The notes under the pieces were generated by a model. It searched no databases and was not told the origin of the DNA. It saw nothing but the letters and a program-made list of their open reading frames with translations. A stretch of 64,000 bases of DNA from Azospirillum brasilense (GTDB taxonomy: Bacteria; Pseudomonadota; Alphaproteobacteria; Azospirillales; Azospirillaceae): the NCBI RefSeq assembly GCF_005222205.1, contig NZ_CP032346.1:1665501-1729500 (forward strand). The letters are read 5' to 3'. The translations under genes and the position numbers were made by a program. Positions 27,521 through 35,456 of the stretch are shown here, one piece after another (the first letter of the stretch is position 1; the number at the start of each line of letters is the position of its first letter).

Positions 27521-27742
27521 AGCGAACTTCCGTTCGCTTTAGACTCATATCGCCTCATTCGCCGGCGGGCTCCGGTCGCATGTGCGACCGGGACCGCCGG
27601 CGCGGTCCAAAGCGGATTGCAATCCGCTTTAAAGCGAACTTCCGTTCGCTTTAGACACACATCGCCTCACTTGCCGGCGGGCTTCGGCCGCATGTGCGAC
27701 CGGGACCGCCGTCGCGGTCCAAAGCGGATTGCAATCCGCTTT
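27519..27742. repeat. Two tandem 112-bp units, each built of several dyads
   Basis: Units span 27519-27630 and 27631-27742 and are nearly identical. Each begins with a hairpin (arms AAAGCGAAC / GTTCGCTTT), contains central dyads (CGGTCGCA-TG-TGCGACCG in unit 1, degenerate in unit 2; GGACCGC-N4-GCGGTCC in both) and ends with a perfect 22-bp palindrome with half AAAGCGGATTG. The first unit begins inside the carboxypeptidase stop codon (TAA at 27518-27520). It probably doubles as the terminator for that gene and for the convergent SelT-like gene. Confidence 0.9.
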
Positions 27743-27751
27743 AAGCGCTTC

Positions 27752-28060
27752 TCACGGGTCCGCCGGCCGCTTGCGGTCGGCGTGGCCCAGGGGTTTGTCC
27801 GGGGCGATGTGGTCGCGCACCCGTTGCTTCAGTTCGGTGATGTCGGGGAAGCGGCCCTCCTCCTTGCGCGACCAGACCACCGCCGCGCCGTGCCGCACCT
27901 CGAAGATGCCCCCCGTGCCGGGCATCAGCGTGACGCCGCCCAGTTCCTCCTCGAAGGTGGTCAGAAGCTCCTGCGCCATCCAGGCGGCGCGCAGCATCCA
28001 GCGGCACTGGCGGCAATACTCGATCTGAAGGGTGGGCCGGTCGGGGGCTTCGCTGGTCAC
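27752..28060 (-). CDS. SelT/SelW/SelH (Rdx) family protein, cysteine form
   Basis: The 102-residue protein has the redox motif Y-C16-R-Q-C19-R and the Rdx thioredoxin-like fold signature (LQIEYCRQCRW; GGVTLMPGTGGIFEVRHGAA; WSRKEEGRFPDITELKQRVR). The family's selenocysteine is replaced by cysteine. The likely role is thiol-redox chemistry in the cytoplasm; a specific partner is unknown. The start is the GTG at 28060 with AGGAG about 9 nt upstream; longer frames extend far upstream without family support. It is convergent with the carboxypeptidase and separated from it by the tandem repeat. Confidence 0.88.
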   Translation of the reverse strand: MTSEAPDRPTLQIEYCRQCRWMLRAAWMAQELLTTFEEELGGVTLMPGTGGIFEVRHGAAVVWSRKEEGRFPDITELKQRVRDHIAPDKPLGHADRKRPADP

Positions 28061-28245
28061 GTCCGCGCTCCTGTCGCTTGGGTGTGTTCGTAAGGGTGCT
28101 GCCGAACGGCTTGTCTTCCAAGCCCTTCGCGCGACTCCGTTCGAAGGAGGGGCGTTGATGCCTCCCCACAGAGCGGTATCGCCAAAGACGCTTTGCTTCG
28201 CGCGCCCCTCCGGCGCTCTTCTGGAGTCGGGCAATGAGGTGGAGC

Positions 28246-28692
28246 ATGCCGGTACACACCGCGAAGCGCTTGTGGCACCAGGAAAAGGGCTGCGGATTCT
28301 GCATGCGGTCGGAAACCGGTGCCCTGTGGTGCCGTGGCCTGTGCCGCGACATCTCGCTGGCCGAGCTGGTCCACCGCGTCCATGCGGTCCGCGACAACGC
28401 CATGCGGCTGGAAGTCTCCACCCTGCTGGTGACCAAACCGGCGCCCCTGCGCGCCGTGCCCGGCGACGAGGACGTCCCCGCCGCCCGCGCCGCCCAGCTC
28501 CGCGGTGCCGCGGTGGACAGCATGGTGCGCAGCCTGTACTGCCTGCGCACGAGCGCCACCGCGGTGGCGCGCTCGGCCGACCGGCTGGAAGCCACCCGCA
28601 ACGCGCTGGGCCTCGGCAAAGAGGAAACGGAGGCCGCCGCCCCCTCATCCGCAGGCCGTCCCCTTTCCCTGAGCCGTCTCAATCGGGTATGA
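28246..28692 (+). CDS. Hypothetical protein
   Basis: This 148-residue protein is not recognised. The N-terminal third holds a cysteine group (HQEKGCGFCMRSETGALWCR, then GLC), which could bind a metal; the rest is Arg/Ala-rich and predicted helical (AVDSMVRSLYCLRTSATAVA). The ATG at 28246 has GAGGTGG about 6 nt upstream and is preferred to the ATG at 28234. It is divergent from the SelT-like gene. The codon composition resembles its neighbours, but the lack of any known family keeps the confidence moderate. Confidence 0.5.
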   Translation: MPVHTAKRLWHQEKGCGFCMRSETGALWCRGLCRDISLAELVHRVHAVRDNAMRLEVSTLLVTKPAPLRAVPGDEDVPAARAAQLRGAAVDSMVRSLYCLRTSATAVARSADRLEATRNALGLGKEETEAAAPSSAGRPLSLSRLNRV

Positions 28693-28830
28693 CGCTGAGC
28701 ACCGTCCGGAACGGCCGCCGTCACGCAGCTGTCATGGTTCTGGCGTAAACAAGGGCCTTCGTTCGCATACCGGGGCATTCCAGACGGGGCTCCGGACCGG
28801 CGGAGACGACCAGAGAGGGAAACGGGAGAC

Positions 28831-29871
28831 ATGAAGGCCAAGCGCACACACCTCGCCGCGGCGTTCGCGGCCATCAGGACGACCATCGCCGCCGCCGCCG
28901 GCGCGCTTCTGCTGGCCTTGCCCGCCCAGGCCGCCGCCCAGACCACCACCGGCAAGCCGGCCGGCAAGCTGGTGGTGTACACCTCGCAGCTCGAAGCCGA
29001 CGCGAAGCAGACGGTGGACGCCTTCAAGGCGAAGAACCCCGGCGTCGAGGTCGAATGGGTCCGCAGCGGCACGACCGAGCTGATGAACAAGCTGCGCGCC
29101 GAGATCGCCGCGGGCAGCCCGCAGGCCGACCTGCTGCTGATCGCCGACGCCGTGACCATGGAGTCGCTGAAGGCGGAAAAGCGGCTGCTGGCCTACAAGG
29201 ACGCGCCGGTCCAGGGCTACCGCCCCGGCACCCACGATCCGGACGGCACTTGGTTCGCCACCAAGCTGATCACCACCGGCATCGCCTACAACACGGCGGC
29301 GCCGATGAAACCCTCCTCCTGGCTCGACCTGCTGAAGCCGGAGGCCAAGGGCACCACCGTGATGCCCAGCCCCCTCTATTCCGGCGCCGCCGCCATCCAC
29401 ATGGCGGCCGTGAAGGAGCAGCCGGACCTTGGCATGGCCTTCTACGAGAAGCTCCAGGCCAACGGCGCCACCGCGGCCAAGGGCAACGGCGGCATCCTGA
29501 AGTCGGTGGCCAGCGGCGAGAAGCTGTACGGCGTCATCGTCGATTACCTGCCGATCCGCGAGCAGGCCAAGGGCGCCCCCGTCGCCTTCGTCTTCCCCAA
29601 GGAGGGCGTCAGCGCGGTGACCGAGCCGGTCGCCATCCTGAACACCAGCAAGAATCCCGACGCTGCCAAGGCCTTCATCGCCTTCCTTCTGAGCAAGGAG
29701 GGGCAGGAGCTGGCCTCCCGCCAGGGCTTCCTGCCGGCGCTGCCGGGGGTGGCGCCGCCGGCCGGCTTCCCGGACACCTCCTTCATTTCGCTGATGCCCT
29801 ATGACCCGGCCAAGGCGCTGAAGGACGACGAGGCCAACAAGAAGGACTTCGCCGACCTGTTCGGCGGCTAA
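28831..29871 (+). CDS. ABC transporter periplasmic binding protein (Fe3+/phosphonate class)
   Basis: The 346-residue precursor has a signal peptide ending about ALLLALPAQAAAQ and a type II periplasmic binding fold: KLVVYTSQLEADAKQTVDAF, ADLLLIADAVTMESLKAEKR, NTSKNPDAAKAFIAFLLSKE. The closest families are FutA/AfuA ferric-ion and PhnS 2-aminoethylphosphonate binding proteins. The adjacent tyrosines used for Fe3+ binding are not evident (here IVDYLPIREQ), so iron is not certain. A GAGGGAAACGGGAG stretch precedes the ATG. The permease gene begins 2 nt after the stop. Confidence 0.88.
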   Translation: MKAKRTHLAAAFAAIRTTIAAAAGALLLALPAQAAAQTTTGKPAGKLVVYTSQLEADAKQTVDAFKAKNPGVEVEWVRSGTTELMNKLRAEIAAGSPQADLLLIADAVTMESLKAEKRLLAYKDAPVQGYRPGTHDPDGTWFATKLITTGIAYNTAAPMKPSSWLDLLKPEAKGTTVMPSPLYSGAAAIHMAAVKEQPDLGMAFYEKLQANGATAAKGNGGILKSVASGEKLYGVIVDYLPIREQAKGAPVAFVFPKEGVSAVTEPVAILNTSKNPDAAKAFIAFLLSKEGQELASRQGFLPALPGVAPPAGFPDTSFISLMPYDPAKALKDDEANKKDFADLFGG

Positions 29872-29873
29872 GA

Positions 29874-31601
29874 ATGAGTCTTGCCACTTTCAGCGACCGG
29901 CGGCCTTTCCACGCCGCCGGTCGTTTTTCCGTTTCCGGGGCGCCGCTGCTGTTCGCGCTGGCCGGGCTGATCGTCCTGCTGCCGATCCTGCGGCTGGTGT
30001 GGGAGGTCGCCGGGCCGATGGCGGCGGGCGACCTGACGGCGATGACCCGCGTCCTGACGTCCAAGATGACGTGGCGCGCCACCGGGAACAGCGTCGCCAT
30101 CGCGGCGGGGGCCACGGTCGTGGCGGCGGCGCTCGGCGTGCCCTTCGCGCTGCTTTGCGGCATGACCGACCTGAGGGGCAAGACGGCGCTGGCCTTCTGC
30201 CTGATTCTGCCGCTGATGATCCCGCCACAGATCGTGGCCTTGTCCTGGATCCACCTCGCCGGGTCGGGAAGCCCGCTGCTGAAGCCGCTGGGCCTCGCCC
30301 CGGCGCCGGGCACGCCGAACCCGGTCTATTCCTCCGCCGGGATGATCCTGGTGATGGGGATCGAGCACGCGCCGCTGGTCTTCCTGGCCCTGCGCGCCGC
30401 CTTGCGTGCCGTGCCGCGCGATCTGGTCGAGGCGGCGCAGGCGGCGGGCGCCCGGCGCGGGCGGGTGCTGCGCACCATCGTCCTGCCGCTCAGCCTGCCG
30501 GGGCTGGCCGCCGGGCTGGCCCTGTCCTTCGTCGCCGCGCTGGGCAATTTCGGGGTTCCGGCGCTGCTCGGCATTCCGGCGGGGATTCCGGTGCTGCCGA
30601 CCCTGATCTACCGGCGGCTGGCCGGCTTCGGCCCGTCCGTCCTGCCGGAGGTCGCGGTGCTGGCCGTGCTGATCGGCGCCATCGCCTGCGTCGGCATCGC
30701 CGCGCAGATGGTGCTCCAGGCGCGGGTGGACGCGCGGGTGATCGGCGGCTCGGCGCCCGCGGCGGTTCTGCGGCTGGGCCGGGCGCGGCGCCCGCTGGAA
30801 ATCCTCTGCTGGGCCGTGGTGGCGCTGATCCTAGCGGCGCCGCTGGCGGCGCTGGCCTCGACCAGCCTGATCCGCGTCTACGGCCTGCCGCTGGGGCCGG
30901 AGACGGCGACGCTGGGCCATTACGCGACGGTGCTGGGGCTCGATCAGGTGGGCCGGGCCTTCACCAACTCCTTCGTGCTGTCGGCGGCGGCGGCGCTGCT
31001 GCTGACCCTGCTGGCGATCCCGCTGGCCCACGCCATGGCCGGTCCTGGGAAGGGCGGGCGGCTGGTCCGCGCCGTCGGCGTGCTGATCGAGCTGCCGCAC
31101 GCGGTGCCCGGCGTGGTGCTGGCCATCGGCTGCATCCTGGTCTTCCTGAAGCCGCTGCCGCTGCTGGGTGTCAGCCTCTACGGCACGCTGGGGATCATCC
31201 TGGCGGCCTATCTGGCGCGCTTCCTGTCGCTGGCCCTGCGCCCGGCCCAGGCCGCCTGCGCCGCGCTGGACCCGGCGATGGAGGAAGCGGCGCGCGCCTG
31301 CGGCGCCGGGCCGCTGCGCCGCCTGCGCACCATCGTGGCACCGCTGGTGGCGCCCGCGGCGGCGGCGGGCGGAGTGCTGGTGTTCCTGACCGCCTTCAAC
31401 GAGCTGACCGTGTCGATCCTGCTGTGGTCGCAGGGACGGGAGACGCTGGGCGTCGTCGTCTACGCGCTGGAGGAGGGCGGCAGCCCGACGCTGGCCGCCG
31501 CGCTCAGCGTGGTGACGATTGCCGTGGTCGTGGCGGTGCTGCTGGCGGTCGGCTGGCTGGGGCGGCGGCTGCCGGCGGGGATCATTCCCTGGCGGGGGTG
31601 A
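29874..31601 (+). CDS. ABC transporter permease, two-domain (FutB/ThiP-like)
   Basis: The 575-residue inner-membrane protein is a fusion of two permease halves with about twelve transmembrane helices. Each half has an EAA-type loop for ATPase contact (EAAQAAGARRGRVLRTIVLP in the first; EEAARACGAGPLRRLRTIVA in the second). This matches iron(III)/phosphonate/thiamine permeases. The ATG at 29874 has no clear ribosome site and begins 2 nt after the binding-protein stop, implying coupling. A terminator-like hairpin lies within codons 7-19. Confidence 0.9.
   Translation: MSLATFSDRRPFHAAGRFSVSGAPLLFALAGLIVLLPILRLVWEVAGPMAAGDLTAMTRVLTSKMTWRATGNSVAIAAGATVVAAALGVPFALLCGMTDLRGKTALAFCLILPLMIPPQIVALSWIHLAGSGSPLLKPLGLAPAPGTPNPVYSSAGMILVMGIEHAPLVFLALRAALRAVPRDLVEAAQAAGARRGRVLRTIVLPLSLPGLAAGLALSFVAALGNFGVPALLGIPAGIPVLPTLIYRRLAGFGPSVLPEVAVLAVLIGAIACVGIAAQMVLQARVDARVIGGSAPAAVLRLGRARRPLEILCWAVVALILAAPLAALASTSLIRVYGLPLGPETATLGHYATVLGLDQVGRAFTNSFVLSAAAALLLTLLAIPLAHAMAGPGKGGRLVRAVGVLIELPHAVPGVVLAIGCILVFLKPLPLLGVSLYGTLGIILAAYLARFLSLALRPAQAACAALDPAMEEAARACGAGPLRRLRTIVAPLVAPAAAAGGVLVFLTAFNELTVSILLWSQGRETLGVVVYALEEGGSPTLAAALSVVTIAVVVAVLLAVGWLGRRLPAGIIPWRG
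29894..29928 (+). terminator. Terminator-like hairpin inside the permease 5' coding region
   Basis: CGACCGGCGGC (29894-29904) and GCCGCCGGTCG (29913-29923) form an 11-bp perfect stem with an 8-nt loop and are followed by TTTTT (29924-29928). It could end most transcripts just after the binding-protein gene, giving binding protein in excess over permease. Confidence 0.7.
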
Positions 31602-31630
31602 GACGTTGCTGAGACGGCCCCCCCTCCCGA

Positions 31631-31689
31631 CCTCCCCCCGCTTTGCAGGGGGAGGAGATAAAGCCCTCCCCTGCGGGAGCGGGGGAGGG
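31631..31689. repeat. Two adjacent GC-rich hairpins between convergent ABC genes
   Basis: CCTCCCCC (31631-31638) pairs with GGGGGAGG (31648-31655), and CCCTCCCC (31664-31671) pairs with GGGGAGGG (31682-31689). They lie between the permease and the convergent ATPase gene and may act as a bidirectional terminator. The composition resembles the element at 40892-41041. Confidence 0.6.
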
Positions 31690-31718
31690 TTGGGTGGGGG
31701 CCCGGTTCCCGAACTCCC

Positions 31719-32801
31719 TCACGCCCCCTCCGGCACCACCCATCCGTCGCGAACAGCGAGGCGCAGCGCCTCCCCCGGCGCGACCTGCGCGTCGCCGGAC
31801 ACCCGCAGCAGCAGGCGCACCCCCGGCGCGGCCTGCGGTTCGGCCTCCACCAGGACGAAGCCGCCCTTGTAGGCGGCGCGCACCACGGTCGCGGTGATGG
31901 GGCCGTCCGCCGCCGGCTCCAGATCCTCGGGCCGCAGGCAGACCAGCGCCGGCCCCTCCGGCTGGTCGGCGCGGCAACGGACCAGCGCCTCCGCTCCGAA
32001 CAGGCGCACCCGCGCCCGGCCGTCCGCGACCGGACCCGTCACCACGCCGTCCACCACCGCGCCCTGGCCGACGAAGCCGGCGACCATGCGCGTCGCCGGT
32101 TCCCGGTAGAGCGTGCGGGGTGCCGCCACCTGGGCCAGCCGCCCGCGGTCGAGCACAGCGATGCGCGTCGCCAGCGCCATGGCCTCGGCCTGATCGTGGG
32201 TGACGTAGACCATGGTGGCGCCGGTCTTGGCGTGGAAGTCGGCGAACTCCTCCTCCATCGCCGCGCGCAGATGGACGTCGAGGTTGGCGAGCGGCTCGTC
32301 CAGCAGCACCAGCTCCGGGCTCATCACGAGGCAGCGGGCCAGGGCCACGCGCTGGCGCTGGCCGCCGGACAGCTCGGCGGGGTGGCGCGCGTCGAAGCCC
32401 GAAAGCCCCACCGTGTCGAGCGCGGCGCGCACCCGCTGCTCCCGCTCCGCGCGGGGAACGCGGGCGGTCTCCAGAGGATAAGCGACGTTGCCGGCCACCG
32501 TCATGTGCGGCCACAGCGCGTAGGACTGGAAGACGAGGCCGATCCGCCGCTCCTCCGGCGGGACGTGGGTGGCGGGGCCGGACAGGGTGCGCCCGCCGAC
32601 CGTGATGCGCCCGCCGTCCAGCCGCTCGAAGCCGGCGACCATGCGCAGCAGCGTGCTTTTCCCGCAGCCCGACGGGCCGAGCAGGGCGAGGAACTCCCCC
32701 GCCGCCACATCGATGGTCACGCCGTCCACCGCGGGCGCGGGCGTCCCGGCATAATGGCGGGAGGCGTCGTCGATCAGGAGAGCGGGCGTCTGAGTGGTCA
32801 T
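31719..32801 (-). CDS. ABC transporter ATP-binding protein (Fe3+/phosphonate/spermidine class)
   Basis: The 360-residue ATPase has Walker A GPSGCGKST, Q-loop in LVFQSYALWPHMT, signature LSGGQRQRVALARC, Walker B LVLLDEPLANLD and the switch His in VTHDQAEAMA. A TOBE-type regulatory domain makes up the last about 110 residues. It is of the size and type that pairs with the binding protein and two-domain permease just upstream, but it is encoded on the opposite strand, convergent to them. The start at 32801 (MTTQTPALL) was chosen over the ATG at 32873, whose extra 24 residues lack family support. Confidence 0.92.
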   Translation of the reverse strand: MTTQTPALLIDDASRHYAGTPAPAVDGVTIDVAAGEFLALLGPSGCGKSTLLRMVAGFERLDGGRITVGGRTLSGPATHVPPEERRIGLVFQSYALWPHMTVAGNVAYPLETARVPRAEREQRVRAALDTVGLSGFDARHPAELSGGQRQRVALARCLVMSPELVLLDEPLANLDVHLRAAMEEEFADFHAKTGATMVYVTHDQAEAMALATRIAVLDRGRLAQVAAPRTLYREPATRMVAGFVGQGAVVDGVVTGPVADGRARVRLFGAEALVRCRADQPEGPALVCLRPEDLEPAADGPITATVVRAAYKGGFVLVEAEPQAAPGVRLLLRVSGDAQVAPGEALRLAVRDGWVVPEGA

Positions 32802-32866
32802 GGCACCGGAAGTCGCGCTATTCAGGAAGGCGGCGAGGGATAGGCACAGTGCGGAACGGGGGCGCG

Positions 32867-34006
32867 ATGTCAAGTGACGCTGCTATGACGGGGGCGATGA
32901 CGGGGGGTGGACGGAAGGTCCGGCTGCGCGCCCTGTCGGGTCTGGGCAACAAGGGGCCGGCCTGCTTCCTGGCGATGGTCGGCGGGGCGCGGCTGCTGCT
33001 CGACCTCGGCGAAGGGCCAGACGCCGGGCGCCTGCCGCCGCTGAGCGGGGCGGGGCGGGTGGACGCCATCCTGGTCACCCACACCCACGGCGACCATGCC
33101 GGCGCCCTGGGCCTGCGCCATCGGGTCGGCAGCCCGCCGGTCTACGCCACGCCGCTGGCCGCCCGCCTCCTGCCGCCGACCGTCTCGGCCCTGCCGCTGC
33201 CGGTCCGCGGAACGGTGGAGATCCAGGGCGTGCCGGTGACCACCGGGCGGTCCGGCCACGCGCCGGGCGGCGTGTGGATCCACCTGGGCACGGAGGACGG
33301 CGGGATTCTCTACATGGGCGACCATTCCGACGAATCGGCCCTGTTCCCCTTCGACCCGCCGCCCCCGGCGCGGCGGGTGATCCTCGACGCCTCCTACGGG
33401 CTGGACGACACCCCGCAGGCGGAGCGGCTGGCCGCGCTGGAGCCCTTCCTGCACGCGGGCGGCGCGCTGTTCCCGGTGGCGGCGGACGGGCGCGGGCCGG
33501 AGATGGCCCTGTGGGCGCTGGACCATGGCGTCGTCCCGGCCATCGACGACGCCCACCGCGCCGCCATCGCCCATCTGCTGGCGGAGGCCGACACCGCCCT
33601 GCGTCCCGGCGCGGAGGAGCGCCTGCGCCGGCTGCTCGACCGCGCCAAGGCGCCGGGCGATCCGCGCGACGTGACCTTCGCCGCCGGTCCCAACGCCACC
33701 AGCGGCACCGCCGCGGAGCTGGTGGAGCGCTGGGCCGGGCTGGGCGGGGCGGAGTCAAGTGGACCGGAGATCGTCTTCACCGGCTACCTTGCCGAGGGCA
33801 CGCCGTCGCGGACCCTGGTCGACGCGGGGCGCGCGCGGTACCTGCGCTGGAACGTCCATCCGACGCTGCGCCAGTTGACGGCGCTGGTGGCCGCGACGGG
33901 GGCGGAGCGGGTTCTGCCCGCCTTCGGCGACATCCGACACAAGGAGGGTTGGCGGGCCGCCTTCGCCCCGGCCACTCTGGAGGGGCTGGACGGTCCGGAG
34001 GGCTGA
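32867..34006 (+). CDS. Metallo-beta-lactamase-fold hydrolase
   Basis: This protein of about 379 residues has the zinc-binding motif THTHGDHAG, a second His in RSGHAPGG, and an Asp/His in YMGDHSDE, all in the order expected for MBL-fold hydrolases. The arrangement resembles the RNase J / CPSF-like exonuclease group (a later NPDLIFTGY-like segment is here EIVFTGYLAEGTPSRT), but the protein is shorter than RNase J. In-frame ATGs also occur at 32849, 32885 and 32894; 32867 has a GGGGGCG just upstream. It is divergent from the ABC ATPase gene. The substrate is unknown. Confidence 0.8.
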   Translation: MSSDAAMTGAMTGGGRKVRLRALSGLGNKGPACFLAMVGGARLLLDLGEGPDAGRLPPLSGAGRVDAILVTHTHGDHAGALGLRHRVGSPPVYATPLAARLLPPTVSALPLPVRGTVEIQGVPVTTGRSGHAPGGVWIHLGTEDGGILYMGDHSDESALFPFDPPPPARRVILDASYGLDDTPQAERLAALEPFLHAGGALFPVAADGRGPEMALWALDHGVVPAIDDAHRAAIAHLLAEADTALRPGAEERLRRLLDRAKAPGDPRDVTFAAGPNATSGTAAELVERWAGLGGAESSGPEIVFTGYLAEGTPSRTLVDAGRARYLRWNVHPTLRQLTALVAATGAERVLPAFGDIRHKEGWRAAFAPATLEGLDGPEG

Positions 34007-34079
34007 GCGCGAGAGGATCGCGGCCGGCATCCTGTTGGCATGGCTTGTCCCTTTGCCGACGGATGTTCAACGGACTCTC

Positions 34080-35327
34080 ATGGGCACCTTCGAGTTGCTG
34101 TCCCTCCTGCTGACCCTGGCGGCGCTGTTCAGCTTCGCCAGCCGCGGGCTGCTCGGCCTGCCGGCGACGGCGGGGGTGTTCCTGTTGGCCTTCGGCTTCG
34201 CCTTCGCGACGGCGGTGGTCGGGACGCTGGTGCCGGCCATCGACATCCGCGCCTGGGAGGAGCGTCTGGTGACCAGCGCCCACCTGCCCGAAGCGCTGCT
34301 GGAAGGGGTGCTGGCCTTCCTGCTGTTCGCCGGGGCGGTGGAGCAGGACAGCGGAACGCTGTGGCGGCGGCGCTGGGCGGTGGCGCTGCTGGCGACGCTG
34401 GGCGTCGTGGTCTCGACCGCCGTCATGGGCACCGGCATGTGGCTGGTCTTCGACGCCATGGGCCAGCCGGTGCCGCTGATCTGGTGTCTGGTGCTGGGGG
34501 CGGCGCTGGCACCGACCGACCCGGTGGCGGTGCTGGCCGTGCTGCGCAAGGCGCCGCTGCCGGAAGGGCTGCGCACCGCCATCGCTGGGGAGAGCCTGTT
34601 CAACGACGGCATGGGGGTGGTGCTGTTCGCCCTCCTGCTCGGGCTGGCCACCGGGACCGACACCGATGTGACGGTGCTGGGCGTCGCCTGGGACATCGTG
34701 AAGGAGGCTGGCGGCGGCGTCCTGCTGGGGCTGGCGACCGGCTCGATCGCCTTCTGGGCGAAGAGCCGGGCGGACGACCCGGCGGTGGAGCTGTCGGTCT
34801 CGCTGGCCCTGGCGGCGGCGACCTACAGCCTCGCCCAGCGGCTCGGCCTGTCCGGCCCCATCGCGGTCGTGGTGGCGGGGCTGCTGATCGGGAACACCGC
34901 CAAGCACCACGTCTCGTCGGAGCGGACGGGCTTCATCATGAAGGCCTTCTGGGCGATGGTCGACGCGATCCTGAACGCCATCCTGTTCATGCTCGTCGGG
35001 CTGGAGGCCGCGCTGGTGCTGTCCTGGCAGGCGCCGGTGATGGTCGCGGCCTTCCTGGCGCCTCTGCTGGCGCTGGTGGCCCGGCTGGCGAGCGTTCTGC
35101 CCGTGGTCGCCATCCATCTGCGCAGCCAGCGCAAGGCGGCGGCCACCGCCATTCTGACCTGGGGCGGGGTGCGCGGCGGCATCGCGGTGGCGCTGGTGCT
35201 GTCGCTGCCCGGCAACCCGCACCGCGACCTGCTGCTGGTCGCCTGCTACGCTGTGGTCGCCTTCACCATCATCGTGCAGAGCCTGACGCTCGGTCGGCTG
35301 GCCCGTCGCCTGTTCCCCGATGGCTGA
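34080..35327 (+). CDS. Cation/proton antiporter, CPA1 (NhaP) family
   Basis: The 415-residue membrane protein has about twelve transmembrane helices. The ion-binding region is clear: GAALAPTDPVAVLAVL (the paired-residue site seen as PTDP) and AGESLFNDGMGVVLF, followed by GGVRGGIAVALVLSLP near the end, all NhaP hallmarks. It exchanges Na+ or K+ for H+ across the inner membrane. The ATG at 34080 fits the family start; 34035 would add 15 residues that end the preceding intergenic stretch. It follows the MBL gene by 73 nt. Confidence 0.92.
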   Translation: MGTFELLSLLLTLAALFSFASRGLLGLPATAGVFLLAFGFAFATAVVGTLVPAIDIRAWEERLVTSAHLPEALLEGVLAFLLFAGAVEQDSGTLWRRRWAVALLATLGVVVSTAVMGTGMWLVFDAMGQPVPLIWCLVLGAALAPTDPVAVLAVLRKAPLPEGLRTAIAGESLFNDGMGVVLFALLLGLATGTDTDVTVLGVAWDIVKEAGGGVLLGLATGSIAFWAKSRADDPAVELSVSLALAAATYSLAQRLGLSGPIAVVVAGLLIGNTAKHHVSSERTGFIMKAFWAMVDAILNAILFMLVGLEAALVLSWQAPVMVAAFLAPLLALVARLASVLPVVAIHLRSQRKAAATAILTWGGVRGGIAVALVLSLPGNPHRDLLLVACYAVVAFTIIVQSLTLGRLARRLFPDG

Positions 35328-35456
35328 CGGATTGTCCCGCGCAGGACAGGGATGCGCAGAACGGCCTTTCCTGTGGAAAGCATCCCATTATCTACTGCGT
35401 TCAATCAGGCAATCGCCTTTATCAACGTTTTATTTTTGTTGTTTTGGAGTGTCGGA

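Noticed and set aside
27519..27742. CRISPR array
   Set aside because: Only two adjacent 112-bp units, palindromic inside, with no spacers and no cas genes.
28831..29871. Naming the binding protein as a ferric-iron receptor
   Set aside because: The paired tyrosines expected for Fe3+ coordination are not evident, so the substrate is left open.
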